Positions 8,025 through 16,749 of a stretch of DNA of 64,000 nucleotides are shown here, in pieces; position 1 is the stretch's first letter, and each line of letters starts with the position of its first letter. Position numbers and translations under genes: made by a program. Source of the DNA: Verticiella sediminum (lineage in GTDB: Bacteria > Pseudomonadota > Gammaproteobacteria > Burkholderiales > Burkholderiaceae_B); assembly GCF_007558815.1 (NCBI RefSeq), contig NZ_VLTJ01000039.1, forward strand, positions 620,001-684,000. The letters run 5' to 3'. The notes below the pieces were generated by a model that saw only the letters and a program-made list of their open reading frames with translations, searched no databases and was not told where the DNA came from.

Positions 8025-9614
8025 ATGCATAACACATCGACGTCCCGGTCCCGGGCTGCCGAGGATGAAGCGGTCAGGCGGACGGACCGGGCCAACTGGG
8101 CCGAGCTGTTGGAATGGGAATTCCAGGAAGGCGGCGACGTGCCGCTCTACCAGCAGGTCGCCAATTTTCTGCGTTCCCAGATCCAGGCCGGCGTGATCCC
8201 CTCAGGAAGCCGACTGCCTTCCACGCGTCAGCTCATGGACCGCCTCCGGGTCTCCCGTACCACGGTCATCACCGCCTATTCCCTGTTGCACGCCGACGGC
8301 TACGTGGTCTGTCGAATCGGCTCCGGGACCTACGTGGCGACCGACGTGCTCGATACGTTCGGGCAGGATGCCCCGGTACACGCCGGCGCGGCGCCTGAGG
8401 ACCAGATCGACGACGTGCCGTCGCAATTGTGGGCACAGAACGACGGTTTGTCCGAGCGTGGAGCGCGCTACGCGCGGCTCGAACTCGATCGCTTCGTGCT
8501 CGATCCGGTGCCGTTCAACACCGGCGTGGTCCGGGTCGACGGACGCGCCGCCGCGCATTGGCAGCAGATCGTCCGGCAGCATCTCGCCACGGAATCCGTC
8601 TACCAAGGCTATGCGGCGCCCGAGGGAAGCCCCGAGATCCGTCAGGAGATCGCTCGCTACGTCGGCGTATCGCGCGGCATCCGGTGCACGGCCGAGCAGG
8701 TCATCCTGGTGGCGGGCTCGCAACAGGCGATCGACCTGGCCATCAAGGTGTTGCTCGATCCGGGTGCGGCGGTGTGGGTGGAGGACCCCGGCTACCCGCT
8801 CACCCGCATGGCGCTGGAGACCGCGGGGATGGACATCCGCGCGATCCCGGTAGACCAGGATGGGCTTCGCGTCTCGCAGGGCGTGGCTACCAGCCCCAAT
8901 GCCCGTGGCGTCTTCGTGACCCCGTCGCACCAGTATCCGCTGGGTGTGGCGCTGTCGATGCGCCGACGTGTCGAGCTGCTCGAATGGGCCGCCCGCTTCA
9001 ACGCCTGGGTGGTCGAGGACGACTACGATTCGGAGTTCCGCTACAGCGGCCCGGCGCTGCCCGCGCTCAAGGGACTGGACCGGCACGACCGGGTCGTGTA
9101 CGTGGGCAGCTTCAGCAAGGTGCTGCTGCCCACCATGCGCTACGGCTATATGGTGGTGCCTCCGGCCCTGATACAGCCGTTCCGGGCCGCCCGCTTGCTC
9201 GCCGACCGCCATTCGCCGGTGTTCTTCGAGAAGGTGCTGGCCGAGTACATCAGCCGCGGTCACTTCGTGAGCCACATCCGGCGCATGCGCGTCGAATACT
9301 GTCATGCCCGGGACGCCCTCGTGAGCATGCTGCAGGAGCGCGCCGGACATCTGGTGGACGTAACCGCTCCCGGCCAGGGTCTGCATCTGATCGCCTACCT
9401 GCGCAACGGCATTCCCGACACGCTGGCGGCCCAGGAGGCGATCCGGGCGGGTGTGGCGGTGCGCCCCATCAGCAGCCTGTGCTCGCCGGGCGGTGCCCGG
9501 CATTCCGGCCTCATGCTCGGCTTCGCGGGCTACAGCGAAACGCGCATGAGAACCGCTGTGGACAGGCTTGCGATCGCACTGGAAGGCCTGGTGCGCACCT
9601 ATCGCTCCGACTGA
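8025..9614 (+). CDS. MocR-type transcriptional regulator (GntR HTH fused to aminotransferase)
   Basis: A 529-residue MocR/PdxR/GabR-type regulator. Residues about 39-106 are a GntR winged helix (PLYQQVANFLRSQIQAG, SRLPSTRQLMDRLRVSRTTV), then a linker and a class I aminotransferase fold with VILVAGSQQAIDLA, EDDYDSEFRY and the PLP lysine at about K365 (GSFSK). The effector is therefore likely PLP together with an amino compound. It stands alone behind its own spacer, downstream of the CoA-ester cluster and upstream of the first LIV importer, both on the same strand. Either could be its target. An own-promoter inverted repeat lies at 7823-7837. Confidence 0.9.
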   Translation: MHNTSTSRSRAAEDEAVRRTDRANWAELLEWEFQEGGDVPLYQQVANFLRSQIQAGVIPSGSRLPSTRQLMDRLRVSRTTVITAYSLLHADGYVVCRIGSGTYVATDVLDTFGQDAPVHAGAAPEDQIDDVPSQLWAQNDGLSERGARYARLELDRFVLDPVPFNTGVVRVDGRAAAHWQQIVRQHLATESVYQGYAAPEGSPEIRQEIARYVGVSRGIRCTAEQVILVAGSQQAIDLAIKVLLDPGAAVWVEDPGYPLTRMALETAGMDIRAIPVDQDGLRVSQGVATSPNARGVFVTPSHQYPLGVALSMRRRVELLEWAARFNAWVVEDDYDSEFRYSGPALPALKGLDRHDRVVYVGSFSKVLLPTMRYGYMVVPPALIQPFRAARLLADRHSPVFFEKVLAEYISRGHFVSHIRRMRVEYCHARDALVSMLQERAGHLVDVTAPGQGLHLIAYLRNGIPDTLAAQEAIRAGVAVRPISSLCSPGGARHSGLMLGFAGYSETRMRTAVDRLAIALEGLVRTYRSD

Positions 9615-9720
9615 GCAAGGGCAGGGCGCCGCCGCCTTCATCGTTCGTCGTGACCATGGGCTCGAGCGCAAGCCTCTCGCCTCAGGTGGGTTGACTCCAC
9701 TGGTATCGATGATTCGACGC

Positions 9721-9747
9721 GATTGGTTCTTTCGCGCTGTCGGGCGG
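9721..9747 (+). repeat. 27-bp motif, copy 1 (upstream of LIV binding protein 1)
   Basis: Begins GATTGGTTCTTTCG and lies 92 bases before the ATG of the binding-protein gene at 9839. The same motif, 23 of 27 bases identical by eye, occurs in opposite orientation at 23373-23399 before the class II aldolase gene. In both places it points toward the downstream gene at about 75-90 bases. It lies in a 224-base spacer with no gene. No known sigma or operator consensus was recognised. Confidence 0.5.
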
Positions 9748-9838
9748 TGAGGCCACACTATCTCCACGCACTTCCGCGGCCGTATGGCGTGCCTTGCGCG
9801 CCTGTCTGTCCTTGCCGTAAACCCGTACGGAGCATTCC

Positions 9839-11056
9839 ATGGCAATCTCTTTCCGACCGTCCTCGCTGCGCGCCGCATGGCCGGGCGTCGCCCTGTGCCT
9901 CGCGCTGGCGGGATATGTCGCCTCGGCCGATGCGCGCACCGTGAAGATCTGCGCGGTGCTGCCGACGTCCGGGCCGAACGCGGCCACCGGCATCGGCATG
10001 ATGAACTCGATGGACCTGGCGGTGAATCGCATCAACGAATCGGGCCGCATGGGCGACATCGAGCTCGAACTCGTCAGGCTCGACGACGGCTCTCAGCCCA
10101 GTGTCGGCATCGCGGCGGTACTGCGCGCGGCGGCCGACCCGGGTGTGATGGCATGCGCCGCGCACTGGAACTCGCCCGTGGCGCTCGCCACCCGCGACAT
10201 CTTCCACCGCAATGGCCTGGCCAACGTCACGCCGGCTTCCATCACCTGGAGCCTGACGGCCGAGCAAAAGGGCGACGAGATCTTCCGCATGGCGCCGCCG
10301 GACACCTGGCAGGTGGAGCAGGCCGCGCGCTTTCCCGTCGACAGGGGGCACAAGACCTTCTTCCTGATCGACGACAACACGCAGTACGGCAAATCACTCG
10401 TCACGGCGATGCAGAAGAACGCGAGCGAGCTGGGTGCCGAGATGGTCGGCAGCGACAGCATCGCGGTCGGCGAAAAGGACTTCACCGCCGTACTCACGCG
10501 GGCTCGCTCGCTCAAGCCGGATTTCATCTTCTTCGGCGGCGTGACGACGGAGTCCGCGCTGCTGCGCCAGCAGATGGTCAAGCTGGGGATGGATGACATC
10601 TTCTATTACACCGGTTCGGGCACGATGTCGCCGACCTTCGTGAACATCGCCGGGCCGGCAGCCGAAGGCGCCTACGCCTACTTCTACGGCCTGCCCTATG
10701 CCGCCTATCCGGGCGGCGTGGACTTCGTCCAGGCCTATGCGAAGAGGGGCTATGACAAGCCCTACGAGACCTACGGCATCTGGTCCTACGCGGCCATCGA
10801 GGCGTTGGCCCAGGCGATCAGGCAGGCCGCGGATGCGGGCGAGCTTTCGCGGCGGACGGTGGTCGAGAGGCTGAAGGACGGCACCTTCGACACCGTCATG
10901 GGGCCGGTGAGTTTTCCACGCCCAGGCGATATCAAAGAGCGCGTGACCGGCTATTACACCGTACGGGACGGCAGGTGGGTGATGACCCACATCAGCGAAC
11001 AGGGTGGCACGATCACCGTGCTCGATCAGCCTCAGCCGCTCGACAGCGCGGAGTGA
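9839..11056 (+). CDS. ABC transporter substrate-binding protein, LIV/HAAT type (system 1)
   Basis: Periplasmic receptor of a branched-chain-amino-acid-type importer, 405 residues. A signal peptide covers about 1-32 (ALCLALAGYVASADA) and the mature chain starts RTVKICAVLPTSGPNAATGIGMMNSMDLAVNRIN, the typical LivJ/LivK opening. The central part (FFLIDDNTQYGKSL, KDFTAVLTRARSLKPDFIFFGG) is the second lobe. The permease gene livH-like follows after only 7 bases, opening a five-gene importer. Members of this family also carry aromatic acids, amides, urea and dicarboxylates, so the name does not fix the ligand. The enzymes encoded nearby make a non-amino-acid ligand likely. Confidence 0.9.
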   Translation: MAISFRPSSLRAAWPGVALCLALAGYVASADARTVKICAVLPTSGPNAATGIGMMNSMDLAVNRINESGRMGDIELELVRLDDGSQPSVGIAAVLRAAADPGVMACAAHWNSPVALATRDIFHRNGLANVTPASITWSLTAEQKGDEIFRMAPPDTWQVEQAARFPVDRGHKTFFLIDDNTQYGKSLVTAMQKNASELGAEMVGSDSIAVGEKDFTAVLTRARSLKPDFIFFGGVTTESALLRQQMVKLGMDDIFYYTGSGTMSPTFVNIAGPAAEGAYAYFYGLPYAAYPGGVDFVQAYAKRGYDKPYETYGIWSYAAIEALAQAIRQAADAGELSRRTVVERLKDGTFDTVMGPVSFPRPGDIKERVTGYYTVRDGRWVMTHISEQGGTITVLDQPQPLDSAE

Positions 11057-11063
11057 GGGGCTC

Positions 11064-11954
11064 ATGCTGAGCCAGCAGTTGGTCAATGCCCTCGTGCTGG
11101 GGAGCATGTACGCGCTGATCGCGGTGGGCTTCACGCTGTACTTCGGCGTGCTCAACCTGATCAATCTCGCACACGGCGCGCTCTACATGCTGGGCGCCTT
11201 TACGGCGATCACGGTGCTCCGTCTGTGCGACGCTGCCGGATGGCCGGTCCCGCTGACAGTGTTGGCGATGACCGCCGCCGCGATTCTGGTGTCGGGCCTG
11301 GCCGGCGTGCTGATCGAGCGGATCGCGGTCAAGCCGCTGCGGCGGGCGCCGCCGCTGGTGTTTCTCATCACCTCGGTTGCCGTCTACATCGTGATCGAGG
11401 AACTGGTGCTGCACTTCTATCCGGACGGCGCCAATCCGCAGGTGTTTCCGGACCCGTTCGGGCTGCAGGCGTTCCGCTTCGGCGGCGTGGTGGTCGGATA
11501 CGTGCAGGTGTTCCTGATCTGCGTCGCGCTGGCGTCGATCTTCGCACTGCACTACGTCATCACCCGGACCGGTCTGGGCCGCGCGATCCGCGCGGTGACG
11601 GCCGACGCCGCCGGCGCGCGGATGATGGGTATCGACGTGGACCGCACCGTGAGCCGCACCTTCTTCATCGGTTCGGCGCTGGCGGCCGTCGGCGGCATCA
11701 TGGAGGGCATGAACTTCGGCTCGGCCATGTTCAACATGGGGTTCGTCGCGGCCATCAAGGGTTTCACGGCCGCGGTGATCGGCGGCTTGGGCAACGTCTA
11801 CGGGGCGCTTGCCGGCGGCTACCTGCTCGGCATCGCCGAAGTCCTCATCAGCGGCTTCGTCCCGGGGGGCGGTGCCTACAAGAATGTCCTCACCTTTGCC
11901 TTCCTGATCCTGTGCCTGATCTTCCGGCCGCAGGGCCTGCTCGGCCGCAGATAG
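11064..11954 (+). CDS. LIV-type ABC transporter permease, LivH-like (system 1)
   Basis: Inner-membrane permease of 296 residues. The ATG at 11064 has the site GAGTGAGGGG before it; an in-frame upstream frame is open but lies inside the binding-protein gene. The N-terminal MLSQQLVNALVLGSMYALIAVGFTL and GVLNLINLAHGALYMLGAF are diagnostic for LivH. About eight hydrophobic helices follow, ending in ILCLIFRPQGLLGRR. It partners with the LivM-like protein beginning 17 bases downstream to form the heterodimeric channel. Confidence 0.93.
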   Translation: MLSQQLVNALVLGSMYALIAVGFTLYFGVLNLINLAHGALYMLGAFTAITVLRLCDAAGWPVPLTVLAMTAAAILVSGLAGVLIERIAVKPLRRAPPLVFLITSVAVYIVIEELVLHFYPDGANPQVFPDPFGLQAFRFGGVVVGYVQVFLICVALASIFALHYVITRTGLGRAIRAVTADAAGARMMGIDVDRTVSRTFFIGSALAAVGGIMEGMNFGSAMFNMGFVAAIKGFTAAVIGGLGNVYGALAGGYLLGIAEVLISGFVPGGGAYKNVLTFAFLILCLIFRPQGLLGRR

Positions 11955-11970
11955 ACGGAGAAACACCCCC

Positions 11971-13164
11971 ATGAGCGTCCACCTCTCGCCCGCGACGGCG
12001 CCAGTGCCACGACCCGGGCGGCCCCCCGGCGCCAGGCCGATGCCGCGCCTGGCCTCGATCGCCATCGCCGTGCTCGTGCTCGTCGCCGGGCTCGCCCTGG
12101 CAGCCGTCGGCCTGCGCCTGACCGACACCTGGGCCATCGGCGGCTACCTGCTCGCGCTGGCTGCGCTCGGCCTGGGCTGGGGCAGGCTGATGGCGGCCAT
12201 GCCGACGCTGGCGTCCAGCCTCGCGCGCGAGCGCACCGTGCTGCTCAACGGCTTCGTGCTGTGCGCGGCGGTGTACCCCTTCTACGTGAACGATCCCTAC
12301 CAGATGCACGTCATGGCGTTTGCCGGCATCTACGCCCTCATGGCACTCGGCCTCAACGTGACGACGGGCTTTGCCGGCCTGGCCGACTTCGGCTACATCG
12401 CGTATTACGCCATCGGCGCCTATGCCTCGGCGCTGTTCAACTTGAGCCTCGGGCTCGACTTCTGGATCTGCCTGCCGCTGGCCGCCCTGGTGACCGCGGG
12501 GCTGAGCATGTTGGTGGCACTGCCGGCGGTACGGGTGACCGGTCACTATCTGGCGCTGGTCACGCTCGGCTTCTCCTTCATCGTCATACAGCTCATCACC
12601 AACCTGGAATGGCTCACCAACGGTACCCAGGGACTGGCCGGCATGGAGCCGCCCAGCCTCTTCGGGCACAGCTTCCAGCAGCCGCTCGACGTATTCGGCT
12701 TCACGCTGCCGTTCCAGGCCAATTTCTACTACCTGATGCTGGTTCTGCTGTGCCTGGCGGTTGTCGTATGCGGGCGCCTGTCCCGCTCGCGCTGGGGCCG
12801 CGCCTGGGGCGCCATGCGGGGCAACGAGACCGCGGCCAGCGCCACCGGCCTGAACCTCACCCGGCTCAAGCTGCTCGCCTTCGGCACCGGCTCGTGCTTC
12901 GGCGGCATCGCCGGCTCGGTATACGCGCACATGGTCGGCTATATCGATCCCTCGACCTTCCGGGTCATCGAGTCGGTCTTCCTGCTCGCCATCGTCGCCA
13001 TCGGCAACTGGCGCATCGGCGGCGTGATCGCGGCGGCCGTGCTGTTCACCGTGCTGCCCGAGAAGATGCGCGCGTTCGACGAATGGCGGCTGCTGATCTT
13101 CGGAGCGGTGCTGCTGATCGTCATGCTCGCGCGTGGCCGCCGCATGATCGGCTCGAACTATTGA
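11971..13164 (+). CDS. LIV-type ABC transporter permease, LivM-like (system 1)
   Basis: Second channel subunit, 397 residues. The core LivM signature is present: YALMALGLNVTTGFAGLADFGYIAYYAIGAY at about 114-144 and LPALAVRVTGHYLALVTLGF-like text near 190, then GSVYAHMVGYIDPSTF and the C-terminal VLFTVLPEKMRAF. An additional N-terminal region of roughly 90 residues with two more hydrophobic stretches precedes the core; such extensions are common in this family. Six bases separate it from the ATPase gene. Confidence 0.93.
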   Translation: MSVHLSPATAPVPRPGRPPGARPMPRLASIAIAVLVLVAGLALAAVGLRLTDTWAIGGYLLALAALGLGWGRLMAAMPTLASSLARERTVLLNGFVLCAAVYPFYVNDPYQMHVMAFAGIYALMALGLNVTTGFAGLADFGYIAYYAIGAYASALFNLSLGLDFWICLPLAALVTAGLSMLVALPAVRVTGHYLALVTLGFSFIVIQLITNLEWLTNGTQGLAGMEPPSLFGHSFQQPLDVFGFTLPFQANFYYLMLVLLCLAVVVCGRLSRSRWGRAWGAMRGNETAASATGLNLTRLKLLAFGTGSCFGGIAGSVYAHMVGYIDPSTFRVIESVFLLAIVAIGNWRIGGVIAAAVLFTVLPEKMRAFDEWRLLIFGAVLLIVMLARGRRMIGSNY

Positions 13165-13170
13165 CGCGCC

Positions 13171-13965
13171 ATGACCCTGCTATCCATTTCCCACGTCACC
13201 CGCCGCTTTGCCGGCCTGACCGCGCTCGAGGACGTGAGCTTCGACGTCGAGCCGGACGAGGTGGTGGGGCTGATCGGCCCGAACGGCGCGGGCAAGAGCA
13301 CGCTCATCAACCTGATCACCGGCATCACCCCGCCGTCGTCCGGCGACATCCGGCTGCGCGGCGAGTCGCTGCTCGGCGTCAAGCCCCACCTCATCGCCCG
13401 CAAGGGCATCGGCCGCACGTTCCAGCACATCCATCTGTTCGACGAGCTGTCGGTGCTCGAGAACGTCATGGTCGGCTTCGATTCCCGGATGACGGCCGGC
13501 TATGCCGCCACCGTGCTCGGGCTGCGGAGCGTGTGGCGCGAGGAGGCGCAGGTGCGGGAGAAGGCGATGGAGATCCTCGGCCGAGTGGACGAGAAACTGC
13601 TCGCGCAATGCTCGGCGCTTGCCCGCGAGCTGCCGTATGCCGACAAGCGCCGGCTGGAAATCGCCCGCGCGTTGGCGACCGGACCTTCGCTGCTGCTGCT
13701 CGACGAGCCGGCGGCCGGGATGGCGCCGCAGGAAATCGGAGCGCTTGCCGACGACCTGCGGCGGCTGAACCGCGAGGGCATGGCGGTGATCGTCATCGAG
13801 CACAAGATGCGCCTGATCGAGGGCGTGACCGACAAGGTGATAGTGCTCGATCACGGCAGGAAGATATTCGAGGGGTCGTTCGATCTGGTCAAGCGCAACC
13901 CCGACGTGATCGAGGCCTACCTGGGACGGAACTATGCCGATGTTGCTGTCGCTCAGGCAAGTTGA
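13171..13965 (+). CDS. LIV-type ABC transporter ATP-binding protein, LivG-like (system 1)
   Basis: Cytoplasmic ATPase of 264 residues. Walker A GPNGAGKST at 36-44, the family insertion GRTFQHIHLFDELSVLENVMVG, a signature region reading ELPYADKRRLEIARAL in place of LSGGQ (usual for LivG, where LPYG is common), and Walker B LLLLDEPAAGM. The last 32 bases overlap the LivF-like gene, which implies coupled translation and equal stoichiometry of the two ATPases. Confidence 0.93.
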   Translation: MTLLSISHVTRRFAGLTALEDVSFDVEPDEVVGLIGPNGAGKSTLINLITGITPPSSGDIRLRGESLLGVKPHLIARKGIGRTFQHIHLFDELSVLENVMVGFDSRMTAGYAATVLGLRSVWREEAQVREKAMEILGRVDEKLLAQCSALARELPYADKRRLEIARALATGPSLLLLDEPAAGMAPQEIGALADDLRRLNREGMAVIVIEHKMRLIEGVTDKVIVLDHGRKIFEGSFDLVKRNPDVIEAYLGRNYADVAVAQAS

Positions 13966-14641
13966 GGCGGGGTACGGCCCCGCGAAAGTGTTGCACGGCA
14001 TCTCGCTGGACGTGGGAGAGGGCGAGGTGGTGTGCCTGCTCGGCGGCAACGGCGCCGGCAAGAGCACCACGCTGATGACCATCCTCGGGCTGCTCAGGCC
14101 GCGTGCCGGGACGATCGAGTTCCGCGGCAGCCCGATCGGCGGCCGGGCTACCGTCGACATCGTGCGCAGCGGCGTGGCGATCGTGCCCGAGGGACGACGC
14201 ATCTTCGGCTCGCTCACCGTCGAGGAGAACCTGCAGATCGGCGCGGCGATCCGCGGGCACGGGCGCGCCGATCCGCGGGCGATCGACGCCGTGATGGGCA
14301 TGTTTCCCGAGATCCAGGACCGCATGCAACAGCTCGCGGGCACCATGTCGGGGGGCCAGCAGCAGATGCTGGCGATCGCCCGTGCGCTCGTCACGCAGCC
14401 CAGGCTGGTGCTCATGGACGAACCCTCCATGGGCCTGTCGCCGGTGCTGGGCGAGCGCGTCTTCGAGATCATCGAGCGGATCCGCGCCCAGGGCGTTTCG
14501 GTGCTGCTGGTGGAGCAGAACGCCTATGCGACCCTGGGCGTGGCCTCGCGCGGCTACGTACTGCAATCGGGCGAGATCGTGCTGGAAGGCAGCGCGGATG
14601 CGCTGCGCGACTCGCCGCTGGTGCGGCAAGCCTACCTGTAG
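13934..14641 (+). CDS. LIV-type ABC transporter ATP-binding protein, LivF-like (system 1)
   Basis: Second ATPase, 235 residues. Walker A GGNGAGKST at 37-45, the LivF hallmark VPEGRRIFGSLTVEENL, signature MSGGQQQMLAIARAL and Walker B LVLMDEPSMGL. It starts inside the LivG-like gene at ATG 13934; an ATG two codons later is an equal alternative. It closes importer system 1. The amidohydrolase follows 55 bases later, across a small hairpin, and could be co-transcribed with the importer. Confidence 0.93.
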   Translation: MPMLLSLRQVEAGYGPAKVLHGISLDVGEGEVVCLLGGNGAGKSTTLMTILGLLRPRAGTIEFRGSPIGGRATVDIVRSGVAIVPEGRRIFGSLTVEENLQIGAAIRGHGRADPRAIDAVMGMFPEIQDRMQQLAGTMSGGQQQMLAIARALVTQPRLVLMDEPSMGLSPVLGERVFEIIERIRAQGVSVLLVEQNAYATLGVASRGYVLQSGEIVLEGSADALRDSPLVRQAYL

Positions 14642-14658
14642 TCGACATGTCAACGAAT

Positions 14659-14680
14659 GCCGCGGCGTAGCCGGCGCGGC
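14659..14680 (+). other. small hairpin between livF-like and amidohydrolase genes
   Basis: Arms GCCGCG (14659-14664) and CGCGGC (14675-14680) with a 10-base loop, no T tract after it. The right arm and following bases resemble the right arm of the larger hairpin at 17968-17996. It may modulate readthrough or stabilise the upstream mRNA rather than stop transcription. Confidence 0.3.
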
Positions 14681-14696
14681 CCAACCGGAGTTCGCC

Positions 14697-15827
14697 ATGC
14701 TAGACCTGGTGCTGCGCGGAGCGCGCGTCATCGACCCTTCGCAGAACATCGACGCCCACCTGGACGTAGGTTTCGCCGACGGCAAGGTGGCCGCGCTCGC
14801 CGCCGCCATCGATACGCCGGCCGCCGAGACGCGGGACGTCTCGGGCTGTGTCGTGTCGCCGGGCTTCATCGACATGCACGCCCACGTGTACTGGGGCGCG
14901 ACTTCGATCAGCATCGACGGCGAGCAGATCGCCAGGCGCGGCGGCGTGACCACCATGGTCGACGCGGGCAGCGCCGGCCCGGCGAACTTTCCCGGCCTGC
15001 GCCGCTACATCATCGACCCTTCTCCACGCCGGATACTGGCCTATCTGAACGTCGCCTATCCCGGCATCTTTGCCTACAGCAAGCCGGTCATGGTAGGCGA
15101 GTGCGCCGATCTGCGGCTGATCGACCCGATCGAGTGCGTGCGCACGGTCGGACAGCATCGCGACGTCATCGTCGGCATCAAGGTGAGGATCGGCCGCGTG
15201 GCGAGCGAAGCCAACGGCTCGGCCGCGCTCGACATGGCGTTCGAGGTGGGCGATCAGACCGGGCTGCCCGTCATGGTGCACGTGGACCATCCGCCCCCGC
15301 AGATGCGCGACGTGTTGCGCCGGCTGCGCAAGGGCGACGTCCTCACGCACTGCTTCCGACCCTTTCCCAACACGCCGCAGGCGCCGGACGGCGGCATCTG
15401 GCAGGAGGTGCTCGAGGCGCGTGAGCGCGGGGTGTTCTTCGACCTCGGGCACGGCGCCTCGTCGTTCGGCTTCGAGGTGGCGGGCGCCATGCTCGACAAG
15501 GGCTTTCTGCCCGATGCCATTTCCACCGACATCCACGTGCTCAACGTCGACGGGCCGGTGTTCGACCTGGCCACCACCATGGGCAAGTTCCTCGCCATGG
15601 GCGCGGGCCTGCACGACGTGATCAGCCGCGTCACCGCCGGGCCGGCGCGCGGGCTGAATCGCCCGGAGCTGGGCACGCTCAGGCCCGGCGCCGCGGGCGA
15701 TGCCACGGTCTACGCGCTCGAGCAAGGCAGTTTCCAGTTCACCGATTGCTTCGGCCGGGTGCTCAGCGGCTCGCTGCGGGTCAGGCCGAGCGGCGTCGTG
15801 AGCCACGGACGCTGGCTCGAGGACTGA
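14697..15827 (+). CDS. amidohydrolase/deacetylase family metallohydrolase
   Basis: A TIM-barrel metal-dependent hydrolase of 376 residues. Metal ligands are visible in order: H61 and H63 (GFIDMHAHVYWG), a candidate carboxylated lysine K162 (VGIKVRIG), H195/H198 (MVHVDHPP), H218 (LTHCF) and the Asp in STDIH. Small beta-domain strands flank the barrel (LDLVLRGARVIDPSQNIDA at the start, GAAGDATVYALEQ near the end). These point to the amidohydrolase/deacetylase group related to dihydroorotases and D-aminoacylases. ATG 14697 gives the expected beta-domain start. Between two LIV importers, it probably cleaves an amide or cyclic amide taken up by one of them; substrate unknown. Confidence 0.85.
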   Translation: MLDLVLRGARVIDPSQNIDAHLDVGFADGKVAALAAAIDTPAAETRDVSGCVVSPGFIDMHAHVYWGATSISIDGEQIARRGGVTTMVDAGSAGPANFPGLRRYIIDPSPRRILAYLNVAYPGIFAYSKPVMVGECADLRLIDPIECVRTVGQHRDVIVGIKVRIGRVASEANGSAALDMAFEVGDQTGLPVMVHVDHPPPQMRDVLRRLRKGDVLTHCFRPFPNTPQAPDGGIWQEVLEARERGVFFDLGHGASSFGFEVAGAMLDKGFLPDAISTDIHVLNVDGPVFDLATTMGKFLAMGAGLHDVISRVTAGPARGLNRPELGTLRPGAAGDATVYALEQGSFQFTDCFGRVLSGSLRVRPSGVVSHGRWLED

Positions 15828-15840
15828 AAGTGGATATGCC

Positions 15841-15872
15841 GACGCCGGGAAAATGGAACTTCTCCCGGCGTC
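15841..15872 (+). other. 10-bp hairpin between amidohydrolase and flavoprotein genes
   Basis: Perfect arms GACGCCGGGA (15841-15850) and TCCCGGCGTC (15863-15872), loop 12 bases, with no T run after it. It lies between two same-strand genes. Candidate mRNA processing or attenuation hairpin. Confidence 0.45.
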
Positions 15873-15916
15873 CGGTGCGCGAGATGATCTGCTCACCTAT
15901 CCGAAGGAGAGATGTA

Positions 15917-16636
15917 GTGAGCACGTCACAGAACGAATTCAGCCCCACCGAGCGCAGCCGCGTCCGTCTCATGCGCCAGCGCGGTTCCTACGACAGGAGG
16001 GTCGTATACGACATCCTGGATTCGGCACTCATGTGCAACGTCGGCTACGTCATCGACGGTCAGCCCTACGTGACACCGACCGCCTTCTGGCGCGAGCACA
16101 ACCATTTGTACTGGCATGGCTCGTCCGCCAGTCGGGCGCTGAACGCGCAGATCAAGGACATCCCGGTGTGTGTCACGGTCGCGCACATCGATGGGCTGGT
16201 GATGGCGCGCTCGGGCTTTCACAGCTCCGTCAACTACCGCGCCGTGATGGCGTTCGGCAAGGCGCAGCTCGTCGAGGGCCTGGCGGCCAAGCGCGCGGCA
16301 ATGAACGTGTACATGGACCGCTTCTGCCCCGACCGCGCGGCGACCAACCGGACCGTGACCGACAAGGAGCTGAATGTGACCAAGGTGCTGGTCATGGAGA
16401 TCGACGAGGCGTCGGCCAAGGTGCGGACCGGCCAGCCGGTCGACGACGACGAGGATTACGAGCTGCCGATCTGGGCCGGCGTCATCGATTTCAAGACGGT
16501 GGTCGACCAGATCCGGCCCGATCCTCGCAATCTCCAGGGCGTGCCGACGCCAGCGGGCATCGAGGCCTATACGCCGGGCGCCACGCTGGACAGCGTGCTT
16601 TCGTCGATCTACGACGGCGACAAACCGCCGCGTTGA
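15917..16636 (+). CDS. pyridoxamine 5'-phosphate oxidase family flavoprotein
   Basis: A 239-residue split-barrel FMN-binding protein. I chose GTG 15917 because GAAGGAGAG stands 8 bases upstream; longer in-frame starts would overlap the amidohydrolase. Family features: SYDRRVVYDILDSALMCNVGYVIDGQPYVTPTAFWREHNHLYWHG, resembling the NimA/Pyridox_ox_2 group (PIPTxxxxxxxxLYxHGSxAS-like text, here HGSSASRAL), and a later VIDFKTVVDQIRPDP segment common in this group. Role unknown: such proteins may bind FMN, haem or F420 and are sometimes called flavin-nucleotide-binding proteins. It precedes the second importer and is separated from it by a hairpin. Confidence 0.8.
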   Translation: MSTSQNEFSPTERSRVRLMRQRGSYDRRVVYDILDSALMCNVGYVIDGQPYVTPTAFWREHNHLYWHGSSASRALNAQIKDIPVCVTVAHIDGLVMARSGFHSSVNYRAVMAFGKAQLVEGLAAKRAAMNVYMDRFCPDRAATNRTVTDKELNVTKVLVMEIDEASAKVRTGQPVDDDEDYELPIWAGVIDFKTVVDQIRPDPRNLQGVPTPAGIEAYTPGATLDSVLSSIYDGDKPPR

Positions 16637-16687
16637 TCGACGGCCGGGCTGCTCGATCGCCATCCGACCGGCACAGTCCATTGCGGG

Positions 16688-16715
16688 CCACCCATCCGGC
16701 GCAGCGCCAGGGTGG
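16688..16715 (+). other. stacked hairpin upstream of LIV binding protein 2
   Basis: Outer arms CCACCC (16688-16693) and GGGTGG (16710-16715) enclose inner arms GGCG (16698-16701) and CGCC (16705-16708). It lies in the 113-base gap between the flavoprotein and the binding-protein gene. No T run, so it is a weak terminator candidate at best. Confidence 0.35.
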
Positions 16716-16749
16716 GTCCATCCATCATCGCTTTTCGACGAGGTGTGTC